Shown here piece after piece: positions 9,763 through 20,393 of a DNA stretch of 64,000 nucleotides. The notes under the pieces were generated by a model, which was given only the letters and a program-made list of their open reading frames with translations, searched no databases and had not been told where the DNA came from. How positions within the stretch are numbered: the stretch's first letter is position 1; every line of letters begins with the position of its first letter. A program made the translations under genes and the position numbers. Source of the stretch: Agarivorans aestuarii (lineage in GTDB: Bacteria; Pseudomonadota; Gammaproteobacteria; Enterobacterales; Celerinatantimonadaceae); contig NZ_AP023033.1 in assembly GCF_019670125.1 (NCBI RefSeq), positions 3,931,501 through 3,995,500 on the forward strand, given 5' to 3'.

Positions 9763-9975
9763 TTTATCGCACCCTAGATTCACAATTGCAGCTAGTCTAC
9801 TCAAGCACGCCCTAAGACAATAAAGAATAAAAGGGGATTTTTTATAACCGTAGGTAATATATGGTCGGCTAAGATCGATAAATTCGTTCACAATTTACAC
9901 TATGTGACTGAACAACCAGCAATATCTGCAATTGTTATATAAGCTTATTTTATTGCCTTATTTAATTGGTTCGCG

Positions 9976-11778
9976 ATGGAACAGCGTTCAAAAAACCAAA
10001 TGTCATTAAAGCAGAAGCTGTTGTTGGTACTGGGTTGGTTGCTACTTTTGTTACTGGCCGGTGTCACCGCGCAATACCAAGCAAAGCAACAGCAACAAAG
10101 CCAATTACTTGAAGAGAGCCAACGCTTACAACGCAGTATTCAACATGAGTTGGATAGATTCAGGAATTTTCCGAAAGTACTGGCGATTCAACAGCAATTA
10201 ATTGAGCCACTAAGTCTAAACGTCACTAGCCAGCGCCGCCACGCGCTCAATCTTTATCTACAACATATTAATGAGTTGCAAGGTAGTGACGTTACCTATT
10301 TGCTAGACCCCAGTGGCATGACTTTAGCTTCCAGCAACTGGCAAAGTGCCCGCTCGTTTGTTGGCAGCAACTACAGTTATCGGCCTTATTTTCAAACCGC
10401 TATTTTAGGTAAGTATGGGCAGTACTTTGCTTTGGGCTCTCGTTCGGGCATTCGCGGCTATTATTTTTCGGCCCCCGTAAAGCTGCAACAGCGAGTTATT
10501 GGGGTACTAGTGGTAAAAGTCGCGCTTAACATCATTGATAAAAGCTGGCGTGATCCTAACTTTGAATACCTGCTTACCGACAAACACGGAGTGGTGTTTT
10601 ACGCCTCAAAAGCGCACTGGCTGTATAGCAGTATTAAAGCCTTACCTGAGTCTTTGCGCCAACAACTGATCAACTCTCGCCAATATGGCGAACACCAGCT
10701 AACAAATATGGCGCAAGACCTACGTCCGAATAGTATTAATCTGCCCAATTATGGCGGGCAACGGGTTAATTATATTAGTACCAACCGCGTGCTCCCCACT
10801 GCCGGCTGGCGGCTATATGCCTTGTCCAAGGACAGTGGTTATAAAGGTGAGATTGCCGAGGCGCTGTTTTTAAGTTCACTGTTTTATCTAGGTGGGGTAT
10901 TGCTTTATTTGTATTGGCGCCAGCTTCAGTTGAGCCGATTAATGCAAGCTCAAGCTAATCAACAATTAGAGGTAAGTGTGCAGCAGCGTACTACCGAACT
11001 CACCCAAAGCAACCAGCAACTACAGCAAGCCATTGATGACTATCGACGTACTGCTAACACCTTAAAGAAAACCGAAGGTGAACTGGTGCAAGCAGCCAAA
11101 CTAGCCACGCTTGGCGAGCTCTCTGCTGGTATTAATCATGAACTAAATCAGCCTCTCACTGCCATGCAGAGCTATGCAGAGAACGCCCTGCGTTTTCAAC
11201 AAAAGCACAATCATCAGCAAGTCACCCACAACCTACAAGACATCATCAAGCTCACCTCCATGATGAGCAAAATGATTGCCAAATTTAAAATTTTCTCGCG
11301 TAAATCCAGTGGGCAAACCAGCGCAGTATCTAGCGCGGTATCAATTAACGCTGCATTATCGATACTAGCAAATCGTATCGTATCTAACGGGATTAAAATT
11401 GAGTTTAGTGGCCAAGATGAACAGTGGGTTAAAGCTGAACCGATACAGCTGGAACAAGTCCTCATTAACCTGATCAATAACGCCATCGATGCCCTAGAAG
11501 GTATGCAAAATGCCCGCTTAGGCATTCGCCAATATCAGCAGGGAGGTTGGCAATGCATTGCCATTTGGGACAATGGCCCAATGCTCAGTGAGGAGCAACT
11601 TCAACGTATTTTTGAGCCCTTCTTTACCACTAAAAAGCAAGGCTTGGGTTTAGGCATGGCAATATCTAAACGTTTAATCGAGTCTTTTGAAGGCGAACTG
11701 AGCGTGAGTAACTTAGCGGATATTGGCCCTGAGTTTGTTATTCGTTTACGCACTCACACCCCACCCGCTAATAGTTAA
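9976..11778 (+). CDS. dctB: C4-dicarboxylate sensor histidine kinase DctB
   Basis: The 600-residue inner-membrane kinase senses dicarboxylates in the periplasm. One membrane segment lies at about residues 13-30 and a second at about 296-316. Between them is a double-Cache/PAS-like sensor domain with the DctB features (SSNWQSARSFVGSNYSYRPY and the RGYYFSAPV strand). A coiled-coil linker (residues 320-375, Gln-rich) leads to the HisKA motif INHELNQPL with phospho-acceptor His388, then the ATPase N, G1 and G2 boxes (NLINNAIDALEG, DNGP, GLGLGMAISK). It overlaps no neighbour; dctD begins 14 bp later, so they form one operon. Confidence 0.92.
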   Translation: MEQRSKNQMSLKQKLLLVLGWLLLLLLAGVTAQYQAKQQQQSQLLEESQRLQRSIQHELDRFRNFPKVLAIQQQLIEPLSLNVTSQRRHALNLYLQHINELQGSDVTYLLDPSGMTLASSNWQSARSFVGSNYSYRPYFQTAILGKYGQYFALGSRSGIRGYYFSAPVKLQQRVIGVLVVKVALNIIDKSWRDPNFEYLLTDKHGVVFYASKAHWLYSSIKALPESLRQQLINSRQYGEHQLTNMAQDLRPNSINLPNYGGQRVNYISTNRVLPTAGWRLYALSKDSGYKGEIAEALFLSSLFYLGGVLLYLYWRQLQLSRLMQAQANQQLEVSVQQRTTELTQSNQQLQQAIDDYRRTANTLKKTEGELVQAAKLATLGELSAGINHELNQPLTAMQSYAENALRFQQKHNHQQVTHNLQDIIKLTSMMSKMIAKFKIFSRKSSGQTSAVSSAVSINAALSILANRIVSNGIKIEFSGQDEQWVKAEPIQLEQVLINLINNAIDALEGMQNARLGIRQYQQGGWQCIAIWDNGPMLSEEQLQRIFEPFFTTKKQGLGLGMAISKRLIESFEGELSVSNLADIGPEFVIRLRTHTPPANS

Positions 11779-11792
11779 CACTAGAGGTAACT

Positions 11793-13142
11793 GTGTATAC
11801 ACCGGTAATAATCATCGATGACGACCCCGATATTTTGCGCTCTCTGGGACAAACTTTAGAGTTAGAAGACTACGAATGTCTGCGCTTTGAAAATGCCGAA
11901 CAGGCTTTACGGCAAATTAAACCTACCTGGCCAGGCGTAATCATTTCAGACATCAATATGCCAGGTTTAAGCGGCTTAGAGATGATGCAACAAGCCCATC
12001 AAATTGATGCCGATTTACCGATTATTTTGCTTACCGGCCATGGTGATATATCTATGGCCATTAAGGCGATACGCGATGGTGCTTATGATTTCTTAGAGAA
12101 GCCTTTTTCCACCAGCCACTTGTTAGATGTTCTGCAAAGAGCCATAGAAAAACGCCGCCTCACCTTAGAAAACCGCGAGTTAAAAGCCGAACTAGATGCT
12201 CAAAGTGGCCCAGGACCACGGATACTTGGCTCTACGCCTGCAATCACCCGCATGCGCAAAATTCTTAGCCATATTAAAGATACCCCTGCTGATGTATTAA
12301 TTCATGGTGAAACAGGCACCGGTAAAGAACTGGTTGCGCGCTTTTTACATGACCATAGCGTGCGCGCCAAACAGCCTTTTGTGGCGATTAACTGCGGCGC
12401 AGTGCCAGAGACCATGATTGAAAGCGAGCTTTTTGGTCATGAGGCTGGCGCATTTACTGGCGCCCAAAAAAAACGCATTGGAAAGATAGCCTTTGCTAAC
12501 CATGGCACCTTATTTCTAGATGAAATTGAAAGCATGCCAATAGCACTGCAAATAAAGTTACTCCGAGTGCTAGAAGAGCGCAGCGTGGAACCTTTGGGCA
12601 GTAATCAAGCCACTTCTCTTAACATTAGGGTCATCGCCGCCACCAAGAGTGATTTACAAGAACTAGGTGAGCAAGGTAAGTTTCGTAGTGATTTGTATTA
12701 TCGCCTAAACGTGGTTGAGGTACACATTCCTGCCTTGAGAGAGCGCAGTGAAGATATCCCGCTGTTGCTGGAAAACTTCCTACGAGTAGCCGCTGCTCGC
12801 TATCAACTTAACAGCCCAGAGGTATCACCCGGCCGTCTTGCGGAGTTAATGAACCATGATTGGCCTGGTAATGTGCGTGAGCTGAGAAACTTGGCAGAAC
12901 GTTGGGTACTGATGGGCGAAGAAGCCGCTTTTAATGAGAGTAACAACCACCAGCAATCACTCAACCTGGCCGAGCAGCTTTACCGCTTTGAACGCACCCT
13001 ATTGCAAGATGCCTTACAACGCCATAATGGCCAACTAAAAGCGGTACAAGAAGAACTGCAAATAGGTCGTAAAACCTTATACGAGAAAATGAAGAAGTAT
13101 CAATTGGACAAGGGTGACTACAAAGATAATGATACTTTTTAA
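11793..13142 (+). CDS. dctD: Sigma-54-dependent C4-dicarboxylate response regulator DctD
   Basis: This NtrC-type activator has an N-terminal receiver domain with phospho-acceptor Asp53 (ISDINMPG), a sigma-54-interaction AAA+ domain with Walker A GETGTGKE (172-179) and the GAFTGA loop (219-224) that contacts sigma-54, and a Fis-type helix-turn-helix at the C-terminus ([15 protein letters not shown]). Its expected target is the dctP promoter about 140 bp downstream, where a near-consensus -24/-12 element is present. The length of 449 residues is normal. Confidence 0.93.
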   Translation: MYTPVIIIDDDPDILRSLGQTLELEDYECLRFENAEQALRQIKPTWPGVIISDINMPGLSGLEMMQQAHQIDADLPIILLTGHGDISMAIKAIRDGAYDFLEKPFSTSHLLDVLQRAIEKRRLTLENRELKAELDAQSGPGPRILGSTPAITRMRKILSHIKDTPADVLIHGETGTGKELVARFLHDHSVRAKQPFVAINCGAVPETMIESELFGHEAGAFTGAQKKRIGKIAFANHGTLFLDEIESMPIALQIKLLRVLEERSVEPLGSNQATSLNIRVIAATKSDLQELGEQGKFRSDLYYRLNVVEVHIPALRERSEDIPLLLENFLRVAAARYQLNSPEVSPGRLAELMNHDWPGNVRELRNLAERWVLMGEEAAFNESNNHQQSLNLAEQLYRFERTLLQDALQRHNGQLKAVQEELQIGRKTLYEKMKKYQLDKGDYKDNDTF

Positions 13143-13164
13143 TGGGTCGAAACCGACCCATTAA
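13139..13164 (+). terminator. Hairpin at the end of dctD
   Basis: TTAATGGGTCG pairs with CGACCCATTAA (11 bp, four-base loop), overlapping the dctD stop codon. No T run follows; a second GC-only hairpin lies 13 bases on. Together they probably end the dctBD transcript or protect its 3' end. Confidence 0.6.
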
Positions 13165-13176
13165 GCCAAAGCTCAC

Positions 13177-13192
13177 GGGGGGAGATCCCCCC
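13177..13192 (+). terminator. Second G6/C6 hairpin after dctBD
   Basis: GGGGGG-AGAT-CCCCCC forms a six-bp all-GC stem with a four-base loop, followed by ATTCCT rather than a T run. It lies between dctD and the dctP promoter and may block read-through. Confidence 0.5.
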
Positions 13193-13278
13193 ATTCCTCA
13201 CCAAGAAAATTAATCTCCCGCTGTAGAAAGGCATAACTAAATCAAGCTATTCAAACACTTACCAGAATCATGAAAACT

Positions 13279-13293
13279 TGGCGTGCTGCTTGC
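13279..13293 (+). promoter_or_regulatory. Sigma-54 (-24/-12) promoter of dctPQM
   Basis: TGGCGTGCTGCTTGC has the invariant GG and GC with 12-bp periodicity and matches consensus TGGCACN5TTGC except at two positions. It lies 50 bp before the dctP start codon and just after the gene for the sigma-54 activator DctD, as expected for a DctD-driven TRAP operon. Confidence 0.85.
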
Positions 13294-13294
13294 T

Positions 13295-14323
<1,029 letters not shown>

Positions 14324-14327
14324 CAGA

Positions 14328-14359
14328 GTTGGCGTAAGGTCCCCTCGCCTTGCGCTAAC
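14328..14359 (+). other. Intra-operon 13-bp RNA hairpin between dctP and dctQ
   Basis: GTTGGCGTAAGGT pairs with GCCTTGCGCTAAC across a six-base loop, all 13 positions pairing if G-U wobbles are allowed. It starts five bases after dctP and has no T run. In an operon where the binding protein is needed in excess over the permeases, such hairpins commonly protect the upstream message or attenuate read-through; this role is inferred. Confidence 0.6.
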
Positions 14360-14394
14360 TTCCCTTGGTTTTGGCTCTTCGATAAGGACATCAC

Positions 14395-14931
14395 ATGACC
14401 TTTGTTACTTGGTTTCGCCGCTTTGAAGAAAACTTCATCGCATTCTTGCTGGTCGCCATGACGCTGCTGGTTTTTGTAGAAGTAATCATGCGCTTTGTAT
14501 TCAACTCTGGCATCCATTGGGTGCAAGAAGTCACCTTGTACTGCTCGGCCTGGTTAGTACTTCTTGGTGCCAGCTGGGGTGTGCGAGAAGGCGCCCACAT
14601 TGGTGTAGACGCCTTTGTCAAAGTGCTGCCTCCCACTCAACGTAAGTGGCTAACCTTAGTTGCCTTAGCGCTGTGCTTGTTTTACTGCGGCTTATTTATG
14701 TATGGCTCTTGGGTATACCTAAGCAAGCTGGCCCGCATCGGCATTGAAATGGAAGACCTTCCCATCGAAAAATGGAAAACCATGAGTGTATTGTTCATTG
14801 GTTTTGTATTGCTGGTAATTCGGTTTTTGGAAGTGGGCTGGAAAGTATTCACCAACCAGCAAGATGGTTTTCATTTGGCAGACGAAGCCAAGGAAAGCAT
14901 GCAACTCGCCGACGAACTAAAAAAACAATAA
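14395..14931 (+). CDS. dctQ: TRAP transporter small permease DctQ
   Basis: The 178-residue membrane protein has four hydrophobic segments (about residues 13-33, 46-64, 85-107, 125-147) and the DctQ signatures RFEENFIAFLLVAMTLLVF and WVQEVTLYCSAWLVLLGASWGVREGAHIGVD, given here in two parts. It partners with DctM in the inner membrane to take up dicarboxylates with Na+. A long soluble C-terminal tail follows the last helix. The next gene begins 24 bp downstream. Confidence 0.93.
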   Translation: MTFVTWFRRFEENFIAFLLVAMTLLVFVEVIMRFVFNSGIHWVQEVTLYCSAWLVLLGASWGVREGAHIGVDAFVKVLPPTQRKWLTLVALALCLFYCGLFMYGSWVYLSKLARIGIEMEDLPIEKWKTMSVLFIGFVLLVIRFLEVGWKVFTNQQDGFHLADEAKESMQLADELKKQ

Positions 14932-14955
14932 GCGCTTGCGGCAAAGGAACTGACC

Positions 14956-16353
14956 ATGACAACTTTTACTCTGTTTATTCTACTGTTTGTTTGCATGATT
15001 ATTGGTATGCCCATCGCCATTGCGCTTGGGTTTGCCAGCATGACAACCATCCTTTTATTTTCAAACGACTCCTTGGCATCGGTAGCATTAAAGCTATTTG
15101 AAGCCACCTCTGAACATTACACTTTATTAGCCATTCCCTTCTTTATTCTGTCATCCGCCTTTCTTTCTACTGGCGGAGTGGCTCGCAGATTGATTAACTT
15201 CGCTATGGATAGCGTGGGGCATATTCGTGGTGGCTTAGCCATGGCCTCAGTATTAGCCTGCATGCTGTTTGCTGCGGTATCTGGCTCAAGCCCTGCGACC
15301 GTTGCGGCCATTGGCTCGATTGTGATTGCGGGTATGGTGCGCTCTGGCTACCCAGAATCTCTTGCTGCGGGGGTGATTGCCAATGCAGGAACCTTAGGCA
15401 TTCTCATCCCGCCTTCGATTGTAATGCTGGTGTACGCTGCTGCCACCGAAGTCTCAGCTTCTCGGATGTTTATGGCCGGCTTTATCCCCGGCATCATGAT
15501 GGGCACGATCTTGATGATTGCTATCTACATTGTTGCGCGGATTAAAAACTTGCCCGCTCAAGCCTACCCTGGTTGCAGGAAGTGGGCAATTTCAGCACTA
15601 AAGGCCACTGGTGGGTTAATGCTGATTGTGATTGTACTTGGCTCTATCTATGGAGGTGTAGCCAGCCCAACCGAGGCGGCATCGGTTGCCGCAATTTATG
15701 CATTTTTAGTTTCGGTATATGGCTATCGGGATATCGGCCCGATTAAACATCAAGCGTGGCAAAATGAGGGTGAAAACCTTGGCGCTGCTATAGGCCGAAA
15801 CTTATTGTTATTCCCCATTAGCATTTTCAAGTCGGTAAGCGACCCTGAGGTACGTCAAGTATTAAAAGACGCCGCTAAAGTGAGCATAATGCTGCTGTTT
15901 ATCATTGCTAATGCCATGTTATTTGCTCATGTATTAACTACCGAGCGGATCCCGCACATGATTGCGGAGTCGATAGTTGCTTATGGCCTGCAACCTTGGG
16001 CATTTTTGGTGGTGGTAAATATCTTATTGCTGATTGCCGGTAACTTTATGGAGCCCTCAGCCATCTTGCTGATCATGGCTCCCATTTTGTTCCCTATTGC
16101 TACGCAACTTGGTATCGACCCGATTCACCTTGGGATCATTATGGTAGTGAACATGGAAATCGGTATGCTTACACCACCTGTTGGTTTAAACCTCTTTGTT
16201 ACAGCGGGGATAACTGGAAAGAGCATGGGATGGGTGATTAAAGCTTGCTTACCTTGGCTAAGCCTATTGTTGTTCTTCCTGATTCTGATTACTTATATTC
16301 CGCAAATATCGCTATTTTTGCCGGAGTACATCGACCGACTTAACGGCTATTAA
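14956..16353 (+). CDS. dctM: TRAP transporter large permease DctM
   Basis: DctM is the ion-coupled translocation subunit (465 residues, about 12-13 hydrophobic segments). Family features include the opening GMPIAIALGFASM, the GSSPATVAAIGSI re-entrant motif, the LGILIPPSI loop, and the second repeat near the end (MEIGMLTPPVGLNLFV). A soluble insertion at about 250-300 is typical. It ends the dctPQM operon at a strong terminator shared with the convergent thioesterase gene. Confidence 0.95.
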   Translation: MTTFTLFILLFVCMIIGMPIAIALGFASMTTILLFSNDSLASVALKLFEATSEHYTLLAIPFFILSSAFLSTGGVARRLINFAMDSVGHIRGGLAMASVLACMLFAAVSGSSPATVAAIGSIVIAGMVRSGYPESLAAGVIANAGTLGILIPPSIVMLVYAAATEVSASRMFMAGFIPGIMMGTILMIAIYIVARIKNLPAQAYPGCRKWAISALKATGGLMLIVIVLGSIYGGVASPTEAASVAAIYAFLVSVYGYRDIGPIKHQAWQNEGENLGAAIGRNLLLFPISIFKSVSDPEVRQVLKDAAKVSIMLLFIIANAMLFAHVLTTERIPHMIAESIVAYGLQPWAFLVVVNILLLIAGNFMEPSAILLIMAPILFPIATQLGIDPIHLGIIMVVNMEIGMLTPPVGLNLFVTAGITGKSMGWVIKACLPWLSLLLFFLILITYIPQISLFLPEYIDRLNGY

Positions 16354-16372
16354 CCTTACGTACCAACAAAAC

Positions 16373-16401
16373 AAAGGCCTGCAAATATTGCAGGCCTTTT
16401 T
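16373..16401. terminator. Bidirectional terminator between dctM and the thioesterase gene
   Basis: AAAGGCCTGCAA pairs perfectly with TTGCAGGCCTTT (12 bp, three-base loop) followed by T5 on the plus strand; the A tract gives a shorter T run on the minus strand. Confidence 0.93.
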
Positions 16402-16406
16402 ATCGT

Positions 16407-16853
16407 TTAGGCTTTTTCCATTCTACGCTGGCGGCGTCGCAGCGCATCATTAAATCGCCTTTTAGCGACTTCGGTGCTTGGCTGTAACGGCGGTACCTCA
16501 GCAGAATTGCCTTGCTCATCAACTGCAACCATCGTGAAGAAACAAGAGTGAGTGTGGCGAACCGTTTGCTCTTTAAGATTCTTGGCAACTACTTTTATGC
16601 CAATTTCCATGGAAGTGCGACCGGTGTAATTTACCGAGGCCAAAAAGGTAACAAACTCGCCTATCTCCACCGGGTTCTTAAATAATACTTGGTCTACCGA
16701 TAGCGTTACCGCGTAATTTCCACAATATTGAATAGCCGTGGTATAGGCCACTTCATCCAACTTTTTCAACATGGCTCCACCATGCATCTTACCGGAGAAA
16801 TTGGCCATCTCTGGGGTGACCAATATATTCATTTCTGTTTGTGACTTGTCCAT
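16407..16853 (-). CDS. Hotdog-fold acyl-CoA thioesterase
   Basis: The 148-residue product is a single hotdog domain of the acyl-CoA hydrolase group (VdlD/YkhA/BFIT-like). The hot-dog helix motif is FSGKMHGGAMLKKLDEVAY, with the Asp/Glu expected to act in catalysis, followed by the VTLSVDQVLFKNPVEIGEFV strand pair and the VRHTHSCFFTMVAVD strand. It hydrolyses acyl-CoAs to free acids and CoA; chain-length preference cannot be read from sequence. The charged C-terminal tail (RRFNDALRRRQRRMEK) is common in this subgroup. Confidence 0.85.
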   Translation of the reverse strand: MDKSQTEMNILVTPEMANFSGKMHGGAMLKKLDEVAYTTAIQYCGNYAVTLSVDQVLFKNPVEIGEFVTFLASVNYTGRTSMEIGIKVVAKNLKEQTVRHTHSCFFTMVAVDEQGNSAEVPPLQPSTEVAKRRFNDALRRRQRRMEKA

Positions 16854-16913
16854 GTGGGGCCTAATTTAGTAACTACAACAAGCGACTCTCGCCGCTTTAC
16901 AAACAAACCGACC

Positions 16914-18260
16914 TTAGTCAGTTTTTAAACCATATTTATCGAGCAAAGAATACAAGGTTGGGCGAGTAACACCAAGCAGACCAGCTGTATTAGAAATATT
17001 GCCGTTGCTTAGCGCTAAGGCTTTATTAATCGCTTGCTTCTCTGCCGCTTCACGCACATGGCGAAGATTCAGCGCCAGTTTAACTTGCTCTTCATCGCCA
17101 ATCGGCAAGGCCAAGTCATCTGCGGTAATCTGCTTGTTATCAGCCATGATAACCGCCGACTTCACCTTGTTTTGCAGTTCTCGAATGTTACCCGGCCAAC
17201 GGTGGCTGCTTAAGGCGGTAATGGCATCGTCACTAAAGTTATTAATATTGCGCTGCATTTGCTTGTTATAGTTTTGCAAGAAAGCCCGTGCTAATAAAAT
17301 CACATCTTCACCGCGGTCGCGAAGTGGCGGGATGTTAATGGTGATCTCACTGATTCGGTAAAACAAATCTTCACGGAACTCTTTTTGCTCAACCATGTTT
17401 TGCAAGTTTTGGTGGGTTGCACAAACAATTTTCACATCCACCGCTATTTCTTTGCGCCCGCCTACTCGCTCCACCACTTTTTCTTGCAAGAAACGAAGAA
17501 TTTTAGCTTGAAGCGAATAGGGCATATCGCCAATTTCATCTAGGAATAAGGTACCGCCATTGGCGCACTCAATTTTACCTTCGGTGGTTTTATGTGCCCC
17601 AGTAAATGCACCTTTCTCAAAACCAAATAGCTCACTTTCTAGCAAGTTCTCGGGGATAGAGGCACAGTTAATAGCAATAAAAGGTTGGTCTTTGCGCGGG
17701 CTTTGTTGGTGAATAGCGCGAGCTAATACTTCTTTACCAGTACCACTTTCACCTAGCAATAACGTGGTTACCTCGGTAGGCGCAATACGCTCCACCATGC
17801 GGCAGACTTTCTGCACTTGTGGTGAGTTGCCTAAAAAGCCGTTGTTATCTAATGAGGCGCCCTTCAGAGTTTCATTTTCGAGCTCTATATTAGCAACCCA
17901 GAATGCCCTAGCGATAATCACCGACATGGTGTCGTCGTCAATCGGCTTTTGATAAAAATCATGTGCTCCCATCGCAATCGCACTTAGAGCGTTCTCTTTA
18001 TCTTCGTTACCGGTAATAACAATAACTTTGAGTTTTGGGTTTAACTCCAGCATTTCTTTTAACGTCGCCAGGCCTTCACTGGCATTTGCTTCATCTGGCG
18101 GTAAACCCAAATCTAAAGTCACCACTTTAGGTTCATAACGACGTAGAGCAGTGATGGCTTCCTTTCTATCACCGGCAATAATCACTTCGTAGTCACTAAA
18201 GCTCCACTTTAACTGCTTTTGAATACCCGGGTCGTCTTCAACAACCAGTAACGTTTCCAT
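16914..18260 (-). CDS. prsR: PEP-CTERM-box sigma-54 response regulator PrsR
   Basis: PrsR is the NtrC-type activator of PEP-CTERM/exosortase systems (TIGR02915 type). It has a receiver domain with Asp50 (VTLDLGLPPDE), a sigma-54 AAA+ domain with Walker A GESGTGKE (170-177) and GAFTGA (217-222), and a C-terminal Fis helix-turn-helix (NTAGLLGVTRPTLYSLLDKY). It is encoded just after its kinase PrsK, 39 bp apart. The likely targets in this window are the two PEP-CTERM genes, which have sigma-54 promoters and a shared upstream element. Confidence 0.93.
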   Translation of the reverse strand: METLLVVEDDPGIQKQLKWSFSDYEVIIAGDRKEAITALRRYEPKVVTLDLGLPPDEANASEGLATLKEMLELNPKLKVIVITGNEDKENALSAIAMGAHDFYQKPIDDDTMSVIIARAFWVANIELENETLKGASLDNNGFLGNSPQVQKVCRMVERIAPTEVTTLLLGESGTGKEVLARAIHQQSPRKDQPFIAINCASIPENLLESELFGFEKGAFTGAHKTTEGKIECANGGTLFLDEIGDMPYSLQAKILRFLQEKVVERVGGRKEIAVDVKIVCATHQNLQNMVEQKEFREDLFYRISEITINIPPLRDRGEDVILLARAFLQNYNKQMQRNINNFSDDAITALSSHRWPGNIRELQNKVKSAVIMADNKQITADDLALPIGDEEQVKLALNLRHVREAAEKQAINKALALSNGNISNTAGLLGVTRPTLYSLLDKYGLKTD

Positions 18261-18299
18261 GTTATTTCTTCCATCAGCTTTGCTGGCGCATTAAGCCAG

Positions 18300-20339
18300 C
18301 TAAATTTTGTGAATGGGCAAGTACAACTTAAATAAGCTACCCTCGCCAACATTACTCGTAACTTGTATATGCCCACCAAGTTCTTCGACAAATCGTTTCG
18401 CGTCATAGGCACCAACACCCATGCCAGCATTACCTTTGGTGGTATCAAATGGCTTGAATAAACGTGTATCAATAAATTCTACGCTCATTCCTTCACCGTT
18501 GTCTTGTATTTCTATTAAGCATTCATTGCTTTGCTTGCCTGCGCGAATGCTGATCAAGCCGTCTTCTGACGTAGCATCTTGAGCATTTTGCACTAGATGC
18601 GAGACTACATTTATAAATCGATCTTGGTCCCCAACCAGCTCAAAATCATCACTTAAGGTGAACGCTAACTGCGGAACAGGCTTACTGATGGAACGAGATT
18701 GCGCAACCTGCTCAAGTGCTGCTTTGAGTCCAAAAGGAGCGACTACGGTATCAACTCGTTGCTTCTTGCTGAGGTGCGCCACAACTTTAGCCAAACGATT
18801 GGCCGCAGAGTCTACTGTTTCAAAAGCATCATCAATAAATTCTGGGTTGTGCTTATGCTTCACTGCATTTTTCGACATCAGCTGCAATTGCGCCAAAACA
18901 TTTTTTAGGTCATGCACCAGATAAGCAGACATACGGTTAAAGGTATCAAACTGCTGACTTTCGGCCAATGCCAAGTTAGAACGATGCAAGTTAAGAAAAA
19001 CCGCCAATTGGCGACTAATCGCTCGCATTAAATCGCGGTCTTCCCAGTTTACACTATGAATAGCAGAGGGCGCAGACAGTAAAATCACCCCTTTAAAGCC
19101 TGCACTGGTGCTCATAGGAATGACATAACAAAACTTAGTAATTTGCTGTAACTTGTTACTGGAGACTTGAAACGGCACCACACTGGTATCTTCTTTCAGT
19201 TCTTCAATATCGACAATCCATTGGTGCTCAATGGCTTCTCCAGCCAAATGCTCTAAACATAACTGAGCCTGCGAATCGTCGTCACGAATATTATAGGTGG
19301 CTTTAACCACATAGCGGCCGTTTTCTACGATGGCCAAGCCAGCATACTGACAATCGAAAGGCTGGTTAATTGCCTTTAGTGCAATGCTATAGGACGAAAC
19401 GCTATCTTCTTCAAGCACTGCTGCAAACTTCATCCACTCTTCACGGTATTCATACTTGTTAGCAAAGAAGTGTTTGGTGATTTGCACCTTTAAACGTTTG
19501 CGTAAGCGTTCAGATAAAAACAAACTCACTAAAATTATTGCGCTTAGAGCAAAGAAGCCATTTTGGGCCATGCTGCCCCAGTCACCACCAGCGTATCGAA
19601 TGTAGTAACCCACCAAAGCCATTACCAGTAAGTAGCCACCGGCCACTAATAGCAAAGTACTGTGATAAATCACATCACGCGACACATAGATTTTGGTCGA
19701 CCAACGCTTGATCCTTCGGGCACTTAATAACACCAGTGGTGCAGCGAGTATGGCGACAAAACCGCGCAGGCTCCAAAAATCAAAAGAGATCCCAGAAGTA
19801 ATTAAGGCATTGGCATATAGGGAAAAATCGAAGGCGAACATACCGCCCAACCCCAGACACATAGGTTTAATGGTGGGGCGAGCGCTAATATCAATGCGTC
19901 GATATAACTGCTCTATTAACCACAAGCCAATTACGGTTTGTGCTAGCTGCGTTACCAACCAAAACTGATTTAACTGCAAGCCTGCCAAAGCAGTGACTAC
20001 TTGTAGAGATGCGATAAATATCAGGCCCAGCAACAAGCCTTTTTTACGCCAAGGGCCGCGAATGAAATTACTAAGCTCGAAACGCGGGGCAATGGTAGCG
20101 TAAAGCAGCAAGAACCACAGCGCATTGCGCAGGGTTTCAATACCAAACAAATAACCAAGGGGAAGTGCTATCCACATTTGGGCAACCCCAGAGGATGCCC
20201 AAAGCAGCGTGAAAAACACCACCAAGCTTAATGCTTGGCGTTGAAAGCCACTTTGCTTAGTAGTGAGCAACAATAAGCTGAATAGCAAGTACACCAGCGC
20301 TGCAATGCTGTACCCTAATAAACCAACAATAATACTCAA
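18300..20339 (-). CDS. prsK: XrtA/PEP-CTERM system membrane histidine kinase PrsK
   Basis: PrsK (679 residues, TIGR02916 type) is the sensor kinase for PrsR. The N-terminal third has about eight hydrophobic segments, followed by a soluble GAF-like region (about 310-450). The HisKA-like motif SAYLVHDLKN has phospho-acceptor His476, and the ATPase has N box LVQNAQDAT, G1 DNGEGM and G2 GMGVGAYDAKRF. The signal sensed is unknown; the integral-membrane sensor suggests a lipid- or envelope-borne cue. It starts the prsK-prsR pair and follows the XrtA-associated ATPase on the same strand. Confidence 0.92.
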   Translation of the reverse strand: MSIIVGLLGYSIAALVYLLFSLLLLTTKQSGFQRQALSLVVFFTLLWASSGVAQMWIALPLGYLFGIETLRNALWFLLLYATIAPRFELSNFIRGPWRKKGLLLGLIFIASLQVVTALAGLQLNQFWLVTQLAQTVIGLWLIEQLYRRIDISARPTIKPMCLGLGGMFAFDFSLYANALITSGISFDFWSLRGFVAILAAPLVLLSARRIKRWSTKIYVSRDVIYHSTLLLVAGGYLLVMALVGYYIRYAGGDWGSMAQNGFFALSAIILVSLFLSERLRKRLKVQITKHFFANKYEYREEWMKFAAVLEEDSVSSYSIALKAINQPFDCQYAGLAIVENGRYVVKATYNIRDDDSQAQLCLEHLAGEAIEHQWIVDIEELKEDTSVVPFQVSSNKLQQITKFCYVIPMSTSAGFKGVILLSAPSAIHSVNWEDRDLMRAISRQLAVFLNLHRSNLALAESQQFDTFNRMSAYLVHDLKNVLAQLQLMSKNAVKHKHNPEFIDDAFETVDSAANRLAKVVAHLSKKQRVDTVVAPFGLKAALEQVAQSRSISKPVPQLAFTLSDDFELVGDQDRFINVVSHLVQNAQDATSEDGLISIRAGKQSNECLIEIQDNGEGMSVEFIDTRLFKPFDTTKGNAGMGVGAYDAKRFVEELGGHIQVTSNVGEGSLFKLYLPIHKI

Positions 20340-20393
20340 AGATGACCTTCCATTTATCAGCTAGGCTTTGCGGCAGCAGACAATAAACAATAC

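Noticed and set aside
9763-9891. In-frame 43-codon extension upstream of the cysJ start
   Set aside because: No ribosome-binding site precedes it, it does not look like the family's N-terminus, and the ATG at 9762 has AGGGTG upstream and gives the normal CysJ length.
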